The position numbers and the translations under genes were made by a program. Positions 16,546 through 24,389 of a DNA stretch of 64,000 nt are shown here, piece after piece. How positions within the stretch are numbered: the stretch's first letter is position 1; each line of letters opens with the position of its first letter. The notes beneath the pieces are model-generated. The model did not search any database and was not told where the DNA came from. It saw nothing but the letters and a program-made list of their open reading frames with translations. Source of the DNA: DAOULT01 sp964646625 (lineage in GTDB: Bacteria; Chloroflexota; Anaerolineae; CAZYHC01); assembly GCA_964646625.1 (NCBI GenBank), contig CAZYHC010000001.1, positions 124,001 to 188,000 on the forward strand, in the 5' to 3' direction.

Positions 16546-16580
16546 GAAAAGAAAAGGGGCCGGACGAGAGGCCCGACCCC
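16546..16580 (-). terminator. Terminator of the tRNA-Gly transcript
   Basis: On the minus strand a GGGGTCGGGCC stem (from 16580) folds with GGCCCC ending at 16556, followed by TTTTCTTTT (16555-16547). It is about 40 bases downstream of the tRNA 3' end. Confidence 0.65.
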
Positions 16581-16620
16581 TGGCTGAACTTTAACAACTA
16601 AATCAATTCGGGCCAAGAGG

Positions 16621-16692
16621 AGCGGGTGATGGGATTCGAACCCACGACTACCTGCTTGGGAAGCAGATGCGCTACCACTGCGCCACACCCGC
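16621..16692 (-). tRNA. tRNA-Gly (anticodon CCC)
   Basis: The minus strand folds as a full cloverleaf: acceptor GCGGGTG/CACCCGC, D-arm GCGC-AGTGGTA-GCGC, anticodon stem TCTGC/GCAGG with loop TTCCCAA (anticodon CCC, read as Gly), and T-arm GTGGG-TTCGAAT-CCCAT. The 3' CCA is not encoded; the discriminator is T. A terminator-like hairpin follows at 16546-16580. Confidence 0.95.
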
Positions 16693-16830
16693 CTATCTGA
16701 TTATTATTTAGTCATTATCGACTGTTACAAGTATACCACACTCCTGGCCTGGTGTCAAGAGTCGCCCAGAAAGTTAAAATGTGATATAATATTAGTGGCT
16801 CGCCTGAGAAGTGAACAGGGAGGAATGATC

Positions 16831-17106
16831 ATGGTGAAAATCTATTGCCCCAAGTGTGGTTGGGTGCCCGATGCGGGTGACCGGTGGGTGTGTACCCGGC
16901 CCCCCGGCTGTGGCTACGTATGGAACACCTTTACCACGCGCGGCCGCTGTCCGGGGTGTGGTAAGCAGTGGCGTGTGACCCAATGCTTAAGCTGCAAACA
17001 ATTTTCGCCTCACGAAGATTGGTACCACGATGACGACGACATGGGCGAAGGCGAATGGATCGACATCTCCGAGTGGATCAGGGTGCCCGAAAAGACGCAG
17101 GTTTAA
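16831..17106 (+). CDS. Zinc-ribbon protein, unknown function
   Basis: About 91 residues with four Cys pairs: 'YCPKCGW', 'VCTRPPGCGY', 'RCPGCGKQW' and 'QCLSCKQF', giving two zinc-binding knuckle sets, followed by 'SPHEDWYHDDDD' and an acidic tail. ATG 16831 is preferred because AGGGAGG lies seven bases before it; ATG 16825 and the longer frame from 16795 are alternatives. An extended -10 (TGATATAAT, ending 16790) lies upstream. Similar short proteins with the W-N-T-F-x-T-R-G-x-C-P segment occur in Chloroflexota and Planctomycetes as far as I recall, without a function. Cytoplasmic. Confidence 0.75.
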   Translation: MVKIYCPKCGWVPDAGDRWVCTRPPGCGYVWNTFTTRGRCPGCGKQWRVTQCLSCKQFSPHEDWYHDDDDMGEGEWIDISEWIRVPEKTQV

Positions 17107-17235
17107 AATTGGTGGTTTCTGATACCACTCTGCATATAGAAAGGAGGTGAAAGCTATCGAGCTCAGAAAATAAATATTTTTGAAAGGTAAAAAACTATTC
17201 AATCTCCATACAAAAGAAAGGAAGGGAATACATCG

Positions 17236-18825
17236 ATGTTTGGGAAAACATACAAGCTTATCATGACCCTCAGCATCGTGGTCGCTTTGCTGGCGATGGT
17301 CGTGCCCACCGTTCAGGCCGCAGAGCCGCAGGACTATCCGCTGTGGGACCTGCTGGTCAGCCTCAAAGAGCTGGAGTTCGTGGACCTGACCCACGCTTTT
17401 GAACCTGGCATTCCCCGTTGGAGTGGCTTCCCCAGCATGGAGATCACGGTCCTGTACGACTTCGAAGCGGACGGCTTCTTCGCGCAGGAGTTCTGTCACG
17501 TGGGGCAATACGGCACCCACTTCGACCCGCCCGCCCATTTCGCGCCCGGCCTGCGCTACGTGGACGACATCGAGCTGGAGGAACTGATCCTGCCCCTGGT
17601 GGTTATCGACGTATCCGCCGAGGTGGCTGAGGATCCCGACTACCAGTTGACGGTGGCAGACATCAAAGCCTGGGAGAAAGAATACGGCCCGATTCCTGCC
17701 GGCGCTTTCGTGGCCATGCGCACCGACTGGAGCAAGCGTTTCCCCGACGTGGACAAGTTCGCCAACAAGGACGAGGAAGGCCAGGCCCACTATCCGGGCT
17801 GGTCGCTGGAGGCTCTCCAGTTCCTCTACGAAGAACGCCACATCACGGCCAACGGCCACGAACCGCCCGACACCGACGCCGCCGTGCAGCAACTGGAAAC
17901 AGGTTTTGCCGGGGAGTTCTACATCCTAGAGTCCAACCACTACCAGATCGAGCTGCTGAACAACCTGGACAAGGTGCCTGCGTATGGGGCCATTGTCTTT
18001 GTGGGGGTGCCCAAAGTTATGGACGGCTCCGGCTTTCCGGCCCGCTTGTTCGCCATCGTGCCTCCTGAGGGAGAGTCCCTGTGGGAACTAGCCACAGGAT
18101 TAGGGCTTATGGACCTGGTCGATATGAGCCATCCCTTCTCGCGGGACATCCCCCGTTGGAGCGGTTTCGACACCATGGTGGTCAACAATCTGTACAACTA
18201 CCTGGAACACGGGTTCCAGGCCGACGAGTATTGCCACGTGGGGCAATACGGCACCCACCTCGACCCCCCTGTCCATTTCTCTCAGGGCAAACGGGCAGTT
18301 GACGACATTCCAGTGGAAGAGTTCCTCCTGCCCCTGGTGGTCATCGACGTCATGGAAAAAGTGATTGAGGACCCCAACTACCAGTTGACGGTAGCAGACA
18401 TCGAAGCCTGGGAGGAAGAACACGGCCCGATTCCTGCCGGCGCTTTCGTGGCCATGCGCACCGGCTGGAGCAAGCGTTGGCCGGACGTGGGCCTCTTCGC
18501 CAACAAGGACGAGGAAGGCCAGGCCCACTATCCGGGCTGGTCGCTGGAGGCCCTCCAGTTCCTCTACGAGGAACGCCACATCACGGCCAACGGCCACGAG
18601 CCGCCCGACACCGACGCCGCCATACAACAACTGGAAACAGGTTTTGCCGGGGAGTTCTACGTCCTGGACAGCGACCACTACCAGATCGAGTTGCTGGACA
18701 ATCTGGAAAAGATTCCCGAAGCAGGAGCCCTCGTCTGGCTGGGCGTGCCCAAGATCAAGGACGGCTCCGGCTTCCCTGCCCGGGTGGTAGCCATCTCCAT
18801 ACCGCAGGGTATCGAGCTAGACTAA
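17236..18825 (+). CDS. Secreted tandem cyclase-family (kynurenine-formamidase-like) protein
   Basis: A 529-residue exported protein: signal peptide (about 1-30, ending near 'PTVQAAEPQ') and two consecutive cyclase-family domains (about 32-277 and 278-529). Each keeps the metal-binding motif: 'HVGQYGTHFDPPAHF' in the first and 'HVGQYGTHLDPPVHF' in the second (HxGTHxDxPxH pattern), plus 'VDLTHAFEPGIPRW' and 'VDMSHPFSRDIPRW' starts. Family members are metal-dependent hydrolases or cyclases (kynurenine formamidase, polyketide cyclase-like) of about 210-260 residues and one domain. The two halves share long nearly identical DNA segments offset by 738 bases (246 codons), showing duplication and homogenisation. 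Substrate unknown; an exported site is unusual. AAGGAAGGGAA precedes the ATG. Confidence 0.85.
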   Translation: MFGKTYKLIMTLSIVVALLAMVVPTVQAAEPQDYPLWDLLVSLKELEFVDLTHAFEPGIPRWSGFPSMEITVLYDFEADGFFAQEFCHVGQYGTHFDPPAHFAPGLRYVDDIELEELILPLVVIDVSAEVAEDPDYQLTVADIKAWEKEYGPIPAGAFVAMRTDWSKRFPDVDKFANKDEEGQAHYPGWSLEALQFLYEERHITANGHEPPDTDAAVQQLETGFAGEFYILESNHYQIELLNNLDKVPAYGAIVFVGVPKVMDGSGFPARLFAIVPPEGESLWELATGLGLMDLVDMSHPFSRDIPRWSGFDTMVVNNLYNYLEHGFQADEYCHVGQYGTHLDPPVHFSQGKRAVDDIPVEEFLLPLVVIDVMEKVIEDPNYQLTVADIEAWEEEHGPIPAGAFVAMRTGWSKRWPDVGLFANKDEEGQAHYPGWSLEALQFLYEERHITANGHEPPDTDAAIQQLETGFAGEFYVLDSDHYQIELLDNLEKIPEAGALVWLGVPKIKDGSGFPARVVAISIPQGIELD

Positions 18826-18868
18826 AGCCCTACGGCAGCCATAGTGAAAGAACTATTATTATGTAATG

Positions 18869-18899
18869 AAAGGCCCGGCCTGTGGGGCCGGGCCTTTTT
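18869..18899 (+). terminator. Strong intrinsic terminator of the cyclase gene
   Basis: AAAGGCCCGGCC (18869-18880) pairs perfectly with GGCCGGGCCTTT (18886-18897) and runs into TTTTT (18895-18899). Confidence 0.9.
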
Positions 18900-18901
18900 A
18901 T

Positions 18902-18972
18902 AACCACCAACAGCACGAAGGACACGAAGTTTTTTGCGTTCTTGCTTTGTGCTCTTGGTGTGCTTTGTGGTT
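18902..18972. repeat. Dispersed AACCAC/GTGGTT inverted repeat
   Basis: Outer arms AACCACCAACAGCACGAAG (from 18902) and CTTGGTGTGCTTTGTGGTT (to 18972) pair imperfectly; the centre includes GACACGAAG against CTTTGTG. Same family as 22428-22502. Confidence 0.65.
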
Positions 18973-18975
18973 GAA

Positions 18976-19512
18976 TTACCCCAGAACCTCTTTCGCCAGC
19001 AAGATGGCAGCAATGGCTGGCATTTCGTTTATCTCGCCGCGACGGATCATCTGCAACGCTTCATCCCATTCTACTTCCACCACTTCTTCGATCTCCAATC
19101 GATCGAATTCTCCCGTATTGGCCGCGGATACCTCACACAAGACCACAAAGGCTTTCGATTGAAGATAACCCGGCAGAGGATCGAGTTCGCCAATCGATCT
19201 ACATTCTGTAGCCGGAAAGCCCGTTTCTTCCAGTAGCTCACGTTTGGCTCCTCCTTCTGGCGACTCTCCAGAGTCCAGAAATCCGGCCGGCAGGCTCAGG
19301 TGAAAGCGGTCAGTGGCCGGACGATACTGCCGCACCAGAATGAGTTTATCATCCCTCAGCGCCACAATAAGAACAAAATCGTCTCGCCTGATTATGTAGT
19401 AATCGTCAATAACCCTGCCTTCCGCAATTTCGTATCGATTTTTGAAGATGGAGAGCCATCGCGTGGAAAGGATGGTGTCCGATTTCAAGAGTCGCCATTT
19501 CTTCATGTTCAT
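18976..19512 (-). CDS. NUDIX hydrolase (ADP-ribose pyrophosphatase-like)
   Basis: A 178-residue cytoplasmic hydrolase of nucleoside diphosphates linked to another moiety. The Nudix box is intact at about residues 76-98: 'GFLDSGESPEGGAKRELLEETGF' type spacing (G-x5-E-x7-R-E-x2-E-E-x-G). The preceding 'LVRQYRPATDRFHLSLPAG' and the later 'PLPGYLQSKAFVVLCEV' are typical of the ADP-ribose pyrophosphatase subfamily. The ATG has GGAGGTCACT upstream. Single gene, convergent with the cyclase gene. Confidence 0.9.
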   Translation of the reverse strand: MNMKKWRLLKSDTILSTRWLSIFKNRYEIAEGRVIDDYYIIRRDDFVLIVALRDDKLILVRQYRPATDRFHLSLPAGFLDSGESPEGGAKRELLEETGFPATECRSIGELDPLPGYLQSKAFVVLCEVSAANTGEFDRLEIEEVVEVEWDEALQMIRRGEINEMPAIAAILLAKEVLG

Positions 19513-19657
19513 AGTGACCTCCAGGGTGGTGGACTACTGCCTGACCAGAGAGCGGCCCAAAGCCTGGGCCTGGGGTAGCACTGCTTCATGAAAATTGCAG
19601 GTCTGACATAGGCTAATACATCTTGCAGCTTTTGTCAAGCGAGAAGCACGTGTTTAC

Positions 19658-19686
19658 TTGCCTACACTAACCAACTATGTTAAAAT
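19658..19686 (+). promoter_or_regulatory. Promoter of the PAS-STAS gene
   Basis: TTGCCT (19658-19663), 17-base spacer, TAAAAT (19681-19686). This places transcription after the longest possible upstream frame and supports GTG 19724 as start. Confidence 0.6.
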
Positions 19687-19723
19687 ATTGGTGACCCTTT
19701 GTTTCTCTCGAAAGGAGGCCAAT

Positions 19724-20686
19724 GTGAAAGACAAAGATAGGACAAAAGAGCAACTCACAAGTGAATTGGTATTGTTGCGCCGACGGGTTGCTGAGCTGGA
19801 AGAGTTGGAAGCCAAGCGCAAACGGGCGGAAGAGGAATTGCGCAAGCTCAACCAGTTCCGGGAAAGCATCATCGATAATGCCAATGTATGGCTCAATGTG
19901 CTTGACGAGAAGGGCAACATCCTGATCTGGAACAAAGCCGCGGAGAAGATCAGCGGCTACTCACGCCACGAGGTCGTGGGGCACGGTAAGATATGGGAAT
20001 GGCTCTACCCGGACCAGGAATATCGTAACGAAATTAAGACCAAAGTGGCCACTATAGTTGAGAGAGAGGATTCCGAGACCACCATCCGGCGCAAGGACGG
20101 CCAGACCAGGATCATATCCTGGAACTCCCGCAACCTGGTGGACGAGAAGGGGGCGATGACAGGGTCAATCGCCATCGGCCTGGACATCACCGGGCAAAAG
20201 CGGATGGAGGTCGAGCGTGCCCTCTTGCAAGCGGAGCGCGAACGTCTGCAACAGGAAGTCATCGGGGCCCAGAAACGGGCTATCCAGGAACTCTCCACCC
20301 CCATCATCCCCATCATGGATAGAATCATCGTCATGCCCTTGATTGGTAGCATTGACAGCGCGCGGGCCAGAGACATCACGCGCGCCCTGCTAGCGGGGAT
20401 TAGACAATATCGGGCCAGGGTGGTAATAGTGGATATTACCGGCGTGCCCGTCGTGGACACCGGAGTGGCAGGACACCTGGACAGGGCCATCCAGGCAGCG
20501 CGACTGAAGGGAGCGCATACTATCGTGACGGGCATTTCCGAGGCGGTGGCGGAGGCCATCGTGGATTTGGGGATCGATTGGAGCGGGCTTGAGACCCTGA
20601 GCGATTTGCAGACAGGGTTGATATCGGCTCTAAGCCGCCTGGGCATCAAATTGAGCAGGGCAGACAGGCAATCTGCTTCCACTTGA
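19724..20686 (+). CDS. PAS-STAS protein, RsbR-like stressosome component
   Basis: A 320-residue cytoplasmic signalling protein: N-terminal coiled coil (about 1-45, with 'ELEELEAKRKRAEEEL'), a PAS domain with PAC tail (about 48-165, 'LDEKGNILIWNKAAEKISGYS', 'GSIAIGLDITGQKRM'), a helical linker (about 170-195) and a C-terminal STAS domain (about 200-310) with 'VVIVDITGVPVVDTGVAGHL' containing the phosphorylatable Thr positions of RsbR. Family members form stressosomes with RsbS and are phosphorylated by RsbT; neither partner is in the window. GTG 19724 follows AGGAGG closely. The stop overlaps the start of the following glycosyltransferase gene. Confidence 0.85.
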   Translation: MKDKDRTKEQLTSELVLLRRRVAELEELEAKRKRAEEELRKLNQFRESIIDNANVWLNVLDEKGNILIWNKAAEKISGYSRHEVVGHGKIWEWLYPDQEYRNEIKTKVATIVEREDSETTIRRKDGQTRIISWNSRNLVDEKGAMTGSIAIGLDITGQKRMEVERALLQAERERLQQEVIGAQKRAIQELSTPIIPIMDRIIVMPLIGSIDSARARDITRALLAGIRQYRARVVIVDITGVPVVDTGVAGHLDRAIQAARLKGAHTIVTGISEAVAEAIVDLGIDWSGLETLSDLQTGLISALSRLGIKLSRADRQSAST

Positions 20687-21660
20687 TGGGAATCTGTAAC
20701 CTCATGAAAGATCACAGGTTGTCTATCGTCATCGTCAGCTACAATACGCGACAACTGTTAAAAGAGTGCCTGGCCTCTGTTTACGCCAGCCTGAAAAAAT
20801 CGGGCCCTGCGGCCCAGGTCCTGGTGGTGGACAACGCCTCCTCCGACGACAGCGCCGCCATGGTGCAGCAGGCATTCCCCCAGGTTCAACTGCTGGCTAA
20901 CCAGGTCAACGTGGGCTTTGCGGCCGCCAATAACCAGGCTCTACGCCAGATGGGCTTTGCGGCACCCCAACTTCCAACCTCCAACCTCCAACCTCCAACT
21001 CCCGATTACGTCCTCCTCCTCAACCCGGACACCCTCCTGCGTGGAGAGGCCCTGCCCACTTTGACCCATTTCCTGGCCGAAAATCCGGCGGTGGGGGCTG
21101 TCGGAGCCAGGCTGGTGCACCCGGACGGCAGCTTTCAACACTCGGCTTTTGCCTTCCCCACCCTGGCCCAGATTTTTCTCGATTTCTTCCCCCTCAACCA
21201 CCGTCTGCTCCACTCCCGTGTCAATGGCCGCTATCCCCGCCATCTATACGAAAGCGGGGAGCCCTTCCCCATCGATCATCCCCTGGGGGCAGCGCTCATG
21301 GTGCGTAGAGAAACCATCGAGGAGGTGGGCCTTTTAGATGAGAGGTTCTTCATGTATTGTGAGGAGATCGATTGGTGCATGAGGATCAAGGCCGCCGGAT
21401 GGAAGGTTTATTGTGTGCCTGGGGCCGAGATCGTGCATTACGTGGGCCAGAGCACCGGCCAGTTTCGGGCCGAGATGTTTGTGGCCTTGTGGCGAAGCCG
21501 GTATCGGCTTTTCGAGAAGCATTACCGCCCTCTTTTCCGCTGGCTGGCGCGTCGGCTGGTACATCTGGGGCTGCGCTGGCGACTCAGGCGCCAGGCAGAG
21601 ATAAGCGAAGATGAACTGGCCGCTTATCGCCAGATCATGGATATGGGCATGGAGAGGTGA
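20686..21660 (+). CDS. Family 2 glycosyltransferase
   Basis: About 324 residues. It has a GT-A fold: 'LSIVIVSYNTRQLLKECLASV' at the start, 'VVDNASSDDSAA', the nucleotide/metal site 'LLLNPDTLLR', and 'FMYCEEIDWCMRIKAAGW' late, as in rhamnosyl/galactofuranosyl-type transferases (WbbL-like). These act on envelope polysaccharide using NDP-sugars. Start ATG 20686 overlaps the STAS stop (TGATG); ATG 20704 is an alternative. A short proline/leucine insert at about residues 97-110 is encoded by a CCTCCAA microsatellite. Next gene starts three bases after the stop. Confidence 0.88.
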   Translation: MGICNLMKDHRLSIVIVSYNTRQLLKECLASVYASLKKSGPAAQVLVVDNASSDDSAAMVQQAFPQVQLLANQVNVGFAAANNQALRQMGFAAPQLPTSNLQPPTPDYVLLLNPDTLLRGEALPTLTHFLAENPAVGAVGARLVHPDGSFQHSAFAFPTLAQIFLDFFPLNHRLLHSRVNGRYPRHLYESGEPFPIDHPLGAALMVRRETIEEVGLLDERFFMYCEEIDWCMRIKAAGWKVYCVPGAEIVHYVGQSTGQFRAEMFVALWRSRYRLFEKHYRPLFRWLARRLVHLGLRWRLRRQAEISEDELAAYRQIMDMGMER

Positions 21661-21663
21661 GAC

Positions 21664-22410
21664 TTGACCAGATTGACGGTGGTGATCCTGACCAAAAACG
21701 AGGAGCGGAACATCCTCGACTGTCTGGAAAGCGTGGCCTGGGCCGAGGAAGTGGTGGTCTTCGACTCCTTCAGCGACGATCGCACGGTGGAGCTGGCTCA
21801 AAGGTGGGGGGCCACTGTCCAGCAGCATCCCTTCCGCAACTACGCCGACCAACGCCAGGCGGCCCTGGCCCGGGTGGACAGCGATTGGATTTTCTTCGTC
21901 GATGCCGACGAACGGGCCACCCCGCAACTGGCCGAGGAGGTGAGAGCGGTCATCGACCAGGAGACGAAAGCCGGTTGGTGGGTGCCGCGCCGCAACTACA
22001 TCTTTGGCCGCTGGATCCGCCACGCCGGTTGGTATCCTGACTATCAACTGCGCCTCCTGCGGCGGAGCCAGGCTCGTTACGACCCCAGGCGAGAGGTACA
22101 CGAAGTGGTCATCTTAGATGGAGAAGAGGGGTATCTGAAAAACACCTTAACTCATTACAATTACGACACCGTCGCCGATTTCATCGCCAGGCAGAATTTC
22201 TACGTCGATTACGAGGCCCAAATCCTGTACAAGCAGGGGGTGCGACCCAGGTGGCGCAATTTCGTCCTGCAACCTGGACGCGAGTTCTGGCGACGGTACA
22301 TCTCTTTGCAGGGTTATAAAGATGGCCCTCACGGCCTGCTGCTCAGCCTGCTCATGGCTTATTACACCTTTGTGATGTATTGTCGGCTGCGGCGGCTGTG
22401 GCGAAAATAA
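21664..22410 (+). CDS. Family 2 glycosyltransferase, WaaE/KdtX-like
   Basis: A 248-residue transferase: 'LTVVILTKNEERNILDCLESV', 'EVVVFDSFSDDRTVELA', the acidic site 'DWIFFVDADERATP', and a C-terminal 'HEVV', 'YNYDTVADFIARQ' region typical of WaaE/KdtX-type enzymes involved in envelope glycan or glycolipid synthesis. A hydrophobic segment near the end suggests membrane association. The start is TTG 21664 with GAGAGGTGAG upstream; only three bases separate it from the preceding glycosyltransferase, so they are co-expressed. Confidence 0.88.
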   Translation: MTRLTVVILTKNEERNILDCLESVAWAEEVVVFDSFSDDRTVELAQRWGATVQQHPFRNYADQRQAALARVDSDWIFFVDADERATPQLAEEVRAVIDQETKAGWWVPRRNYIFGRWIRHAGWYPDYQLRLLRRSQARYDPRREVHEVVILDGEEGYLKNTLTHYNYDTVADFIARQNFYVDYEAQILYKQGVRPRWRNFVLQPGREFWRRYISLQGYKDGPHGLLLSLLMAYYTFVMYCRLRRLWRK

Positions 22411-22427
22411 TAGACAAAAACTTTGTC

Positions 22428-22502
22428 AACCACAAAGCACACAAAGAAAGAGCACAGGATCGTGACAATGCGCTCTTCGTGTCCCTGGTGCTCTTGGTGG
22501 TT
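22428..22502. repeat. Dispersed AACCAC/GTGGTT inverted repeat
   Basis: AACCACAAAGCACACAAAG (from 22428) is mirrored by GTGTCC, CTGGTGCTCTTGGTGGTT (to 22502). It lies between two convergent genes and overlaps the stop codon of the phosphatase by two bases. Confidence 0.65.
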
Positions 22503-22965
22503 ACGAGGTCAGTCGCCTGATCTGAGGGTAGCCCTCTTCCAGGAGGCGTTTGATAATGGCGGCGCAGCGGCGATATTCTGCCAGCGATTGGCTACCGTAG
22601 GGGTCGGCCACGCTACGGCGGACGTCGATCATCTCGCTCAGCAGATAGGTCTTGCCCTCCCCACCCTTGAAATGGCCTAGAATAGCCGTCTTGTGCTCCT
22701 GAGCCAGGGCCAGGATCAGATCGGCCTCTTCGAGCTGGCTCTGGGTCAGGCTGCGGGTGCGGTGGGCGCTGATATCTATCCCTTGCTCGGCCATGACCTG
22801 CACCGCCTGAGGGCTGGCTGGCTCGCCACTCATGGCCCAGGTGCCGCTCGAATACACCCGGTATTCACTTTGCTGTCCCTCACGGGCCAGGATGTGTTTC
22901 AAAAAACCCTCGGCCATAGGCGAGCGGCAGAGGTTGCCCGTGCACACAAAAAGGATGGTTTTCAT
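22501..22965 (-). CDS. Low-molecular-weight protein-tyrosine phosphatase family
   Basis: A 154-residue phosphatase/arsenate-reductase-like protein. The P-loop 'FVCTGNLCRSPMAE' supplies C8 and R14 (C-x5-R), and 'VADPYGSQ' supplies the general-acid Asp near residue 120. It would dephosphorylate protein tyrosine residues, often those of polysaccharide-export kinases; the two adjacent glycosyltransferases fit that context. It could also be an arginine phosphatase of the YwlE type. The N-terminus is well defined. The gene stands on the minus strand opposite the glycosyltransferases. Confidence 0.9.
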   Translation of the reverse strand: MKTILFVCTGNLCRSPMAEGFLKHILAREGQQSEYRVYSSGTWAMSGEPASPQAVQVMAEQGIDISAHRTRSLTQSQLEEADLILALAQEHKTAILGHFKGGEGKTYLLSEMIDVRRSVADPYGSQSLAEYRRCAAIIKRLLEEGYPQIRRLTS

Positions 22966-23050
22966 CTTTACACATAACTGACCAGTACAATAAAGAGGTT
23001 AGAAATAAGGGCCAGTCCCCCTATTCCTAACCTCTGCCTCTATCCTGGGG

Positions 23051-23596
23051 CTAAGCTAACTCCGGCTGAAGCAAGCCGTAATGGCCGTCCCGGCGCCGAT
23101 ATACGACGTTCACCGCATCGTCGTCCACGTTGAAGAAGACGAAAAAGTCATGGCCCAGGAGTTCCATCTGCTCTATGGCTTCGTCCTGACCCATAGGGGT
23201 CAGGGCGAAACGTTTAACTCTAACGATACGGCGGGTTTCCTCCTCCTCCTCACGTTCTTCCTCAAGCGGTACTCTCTCCCCCTGTGGGGCACGACCACGG
23301 CCATAGCGTTTGCCTTTATAACGGGCGATTTGGCGGTACATTTTATCCAGCACCGCGTCTATAGAGGCAAACATGTCATCCGATCTTTCCTCGGCCCGTA
23401 AGATAACGCGGTTGCTTCTCACCGTCACCTGGGCCACCTGGCGGTCCTGGGCACTCTTGGTCTTTTCCACCGAGAGGTCCACCCGCGCCTCGGTTATGGT
23501 GGGTAGATAACGATCCAGTTTGCCGATCTTCTTCTCTACATACTCACGTAACCAGTCAGTAACCTCCACGTTTCTACCTTTTATGATCAGTTGCAT
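23051..23596 (-). CDS. hpf: Long-form ribosome hibernation promoting factor
   Basis: A 181-residue protein that dimerises 70S ribosomes in stationary phase. The N-terminal domain (about 1-105, 'MQLIIKGRNVEVTDWLREYVEKKI', 'SVEKTKSAQDRQVAQVTV') and the C-terminal dimerisation domain (about 125-181, 'RIVRVKRFALTPMGQDEAIEQMELLGHDF') are joined by an acidic linker with runs of E. Length fits the long form. AGGGAGG lies upstream of the ATG. It closes the comF-tad gene string on the minus strand. Confidence 0.95.
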   Translation of the reverse strand: MQLIIKGRNVEVTDWLREYVEKKIGKLDRYLPTITEARVDLSVEKTKSAQDRQVAQVTVRSNRVILRAEERSDDMFASIDAVLDKMYRQIARYKGKRYGRGRAPQGERVPLEEEREEEEETRRIVRVKRFALTPMGQDEAIEQMELLGHDFFVFFNVDDDAVNVVYRRRDGHYGLLQPELA

Positions 23597-23663
23597 TTTT
23601 CAGCCTCCCTTCCTAATATTAATGAGCACATGTTAATGAGCACACTTCTCGCTTTTGTCCCGG

Positions 23664-24380
23664 CTAGCTGGCTCTGGCTAGGGTGAGAGCCCAAACCGAG
23701 CGCACCTGGCCTTGATACAGAGCCAGGCTACAGGCTTCCAGGGTGGCGCCGGTGGTACAAACGTCGTCGATCAACAACACCTGCTTGCCCTTGAGATCGT
23801 AATCGCCGCACCGGAAAGCCCCGCGCACGTTCTCCTTACGTTCCTGGGCGTTCAAATCGGTCTGGGGAGCGGTCTCACGCACGCGCCGCAGCGCCTCGTC
23901 CAGGATGGGCAGACCACCTCTCTCCCCCAACTGTCTGGCCAGAAGAGCGGCCTGGTTATAGCCACGTTCCCGCAGCCGGTTGGGATGTAGGGGCACAGGG
24001 ACAATAAACTCGCCAGGTGGCCGGGTGGCCTGCCACCCCTGGCTCAAGATTTCTCCCAGTGGGGCGGCCAGGCCAGGCAAGTTATTGTATTTGAAACGGT
24101 GGATGGCTTTACGCAAAGCCCCTTTAAAATAGGCTACGGAACGAATGCCATCGAGCTGCGGAGGAAGGTGTTGGCAGATAGAACACGGCCGGGTGGGGGA
24201 AACAGCCTCAGCCACGGGGCGGCCACAACGGACACAAACGGGGGGGCGGATAAACTCGACCCCGGCGCGACATTGAGGGCACAACCAAAAACCAACCCTC
24301 TGGCAGCCCGCACACCGGGGAGGGAAGAGCATATCCAAAAAGGCGCTCTGTATTTTCCGTCCAAGATTCAAGGTCGTCAA
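23664..24380 (-). CDS. comF: ComF family phosphoribosyltransferase-like protein
   Basis: A 238-residue protein tied to DNA uptake/competence: zinc-binding cysteines 'CAGCQRVGFWLCPQC' and 'CVRCGRP...CSICQ' near the N-terminus, and a PRTase domain with 'FIVPVPLHPNRLRERGYNQA' and the PRPP loop 'VLLIDDVCTTGATLEAC'. Start is TTG 24380, without a strong ribosome site; the start may lie slightly downstream. It sits nine bases after tadC on the same strand, so it is probably expressed with the pilus genes, consistent with a role in DNA uptake. Confidence 0.9.
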   Translation of the reverse strand: MTTLNLGRKIQSAFLDMLFPPRCAGCQRVGFWLCPQCRAGVEFIRPPVCVRCGRPVAEAVSPTRPCSICQHLPPQLDGIRSVAYFKGALRKAIHRFKYNNLPGLAAPLGEILSQGWQATRPPGEFIVPVPLHPNRLRERGYNQAALLARQLGERGGLPILDEALRRVRETAPQTDLNAQERKENVRGAFRCGDYDLKGKQVLLIDDVCTTGATLEACSLALYQGQVRSVWALTLARAS

Positions 24381-24389
24381 CGGACTGTT

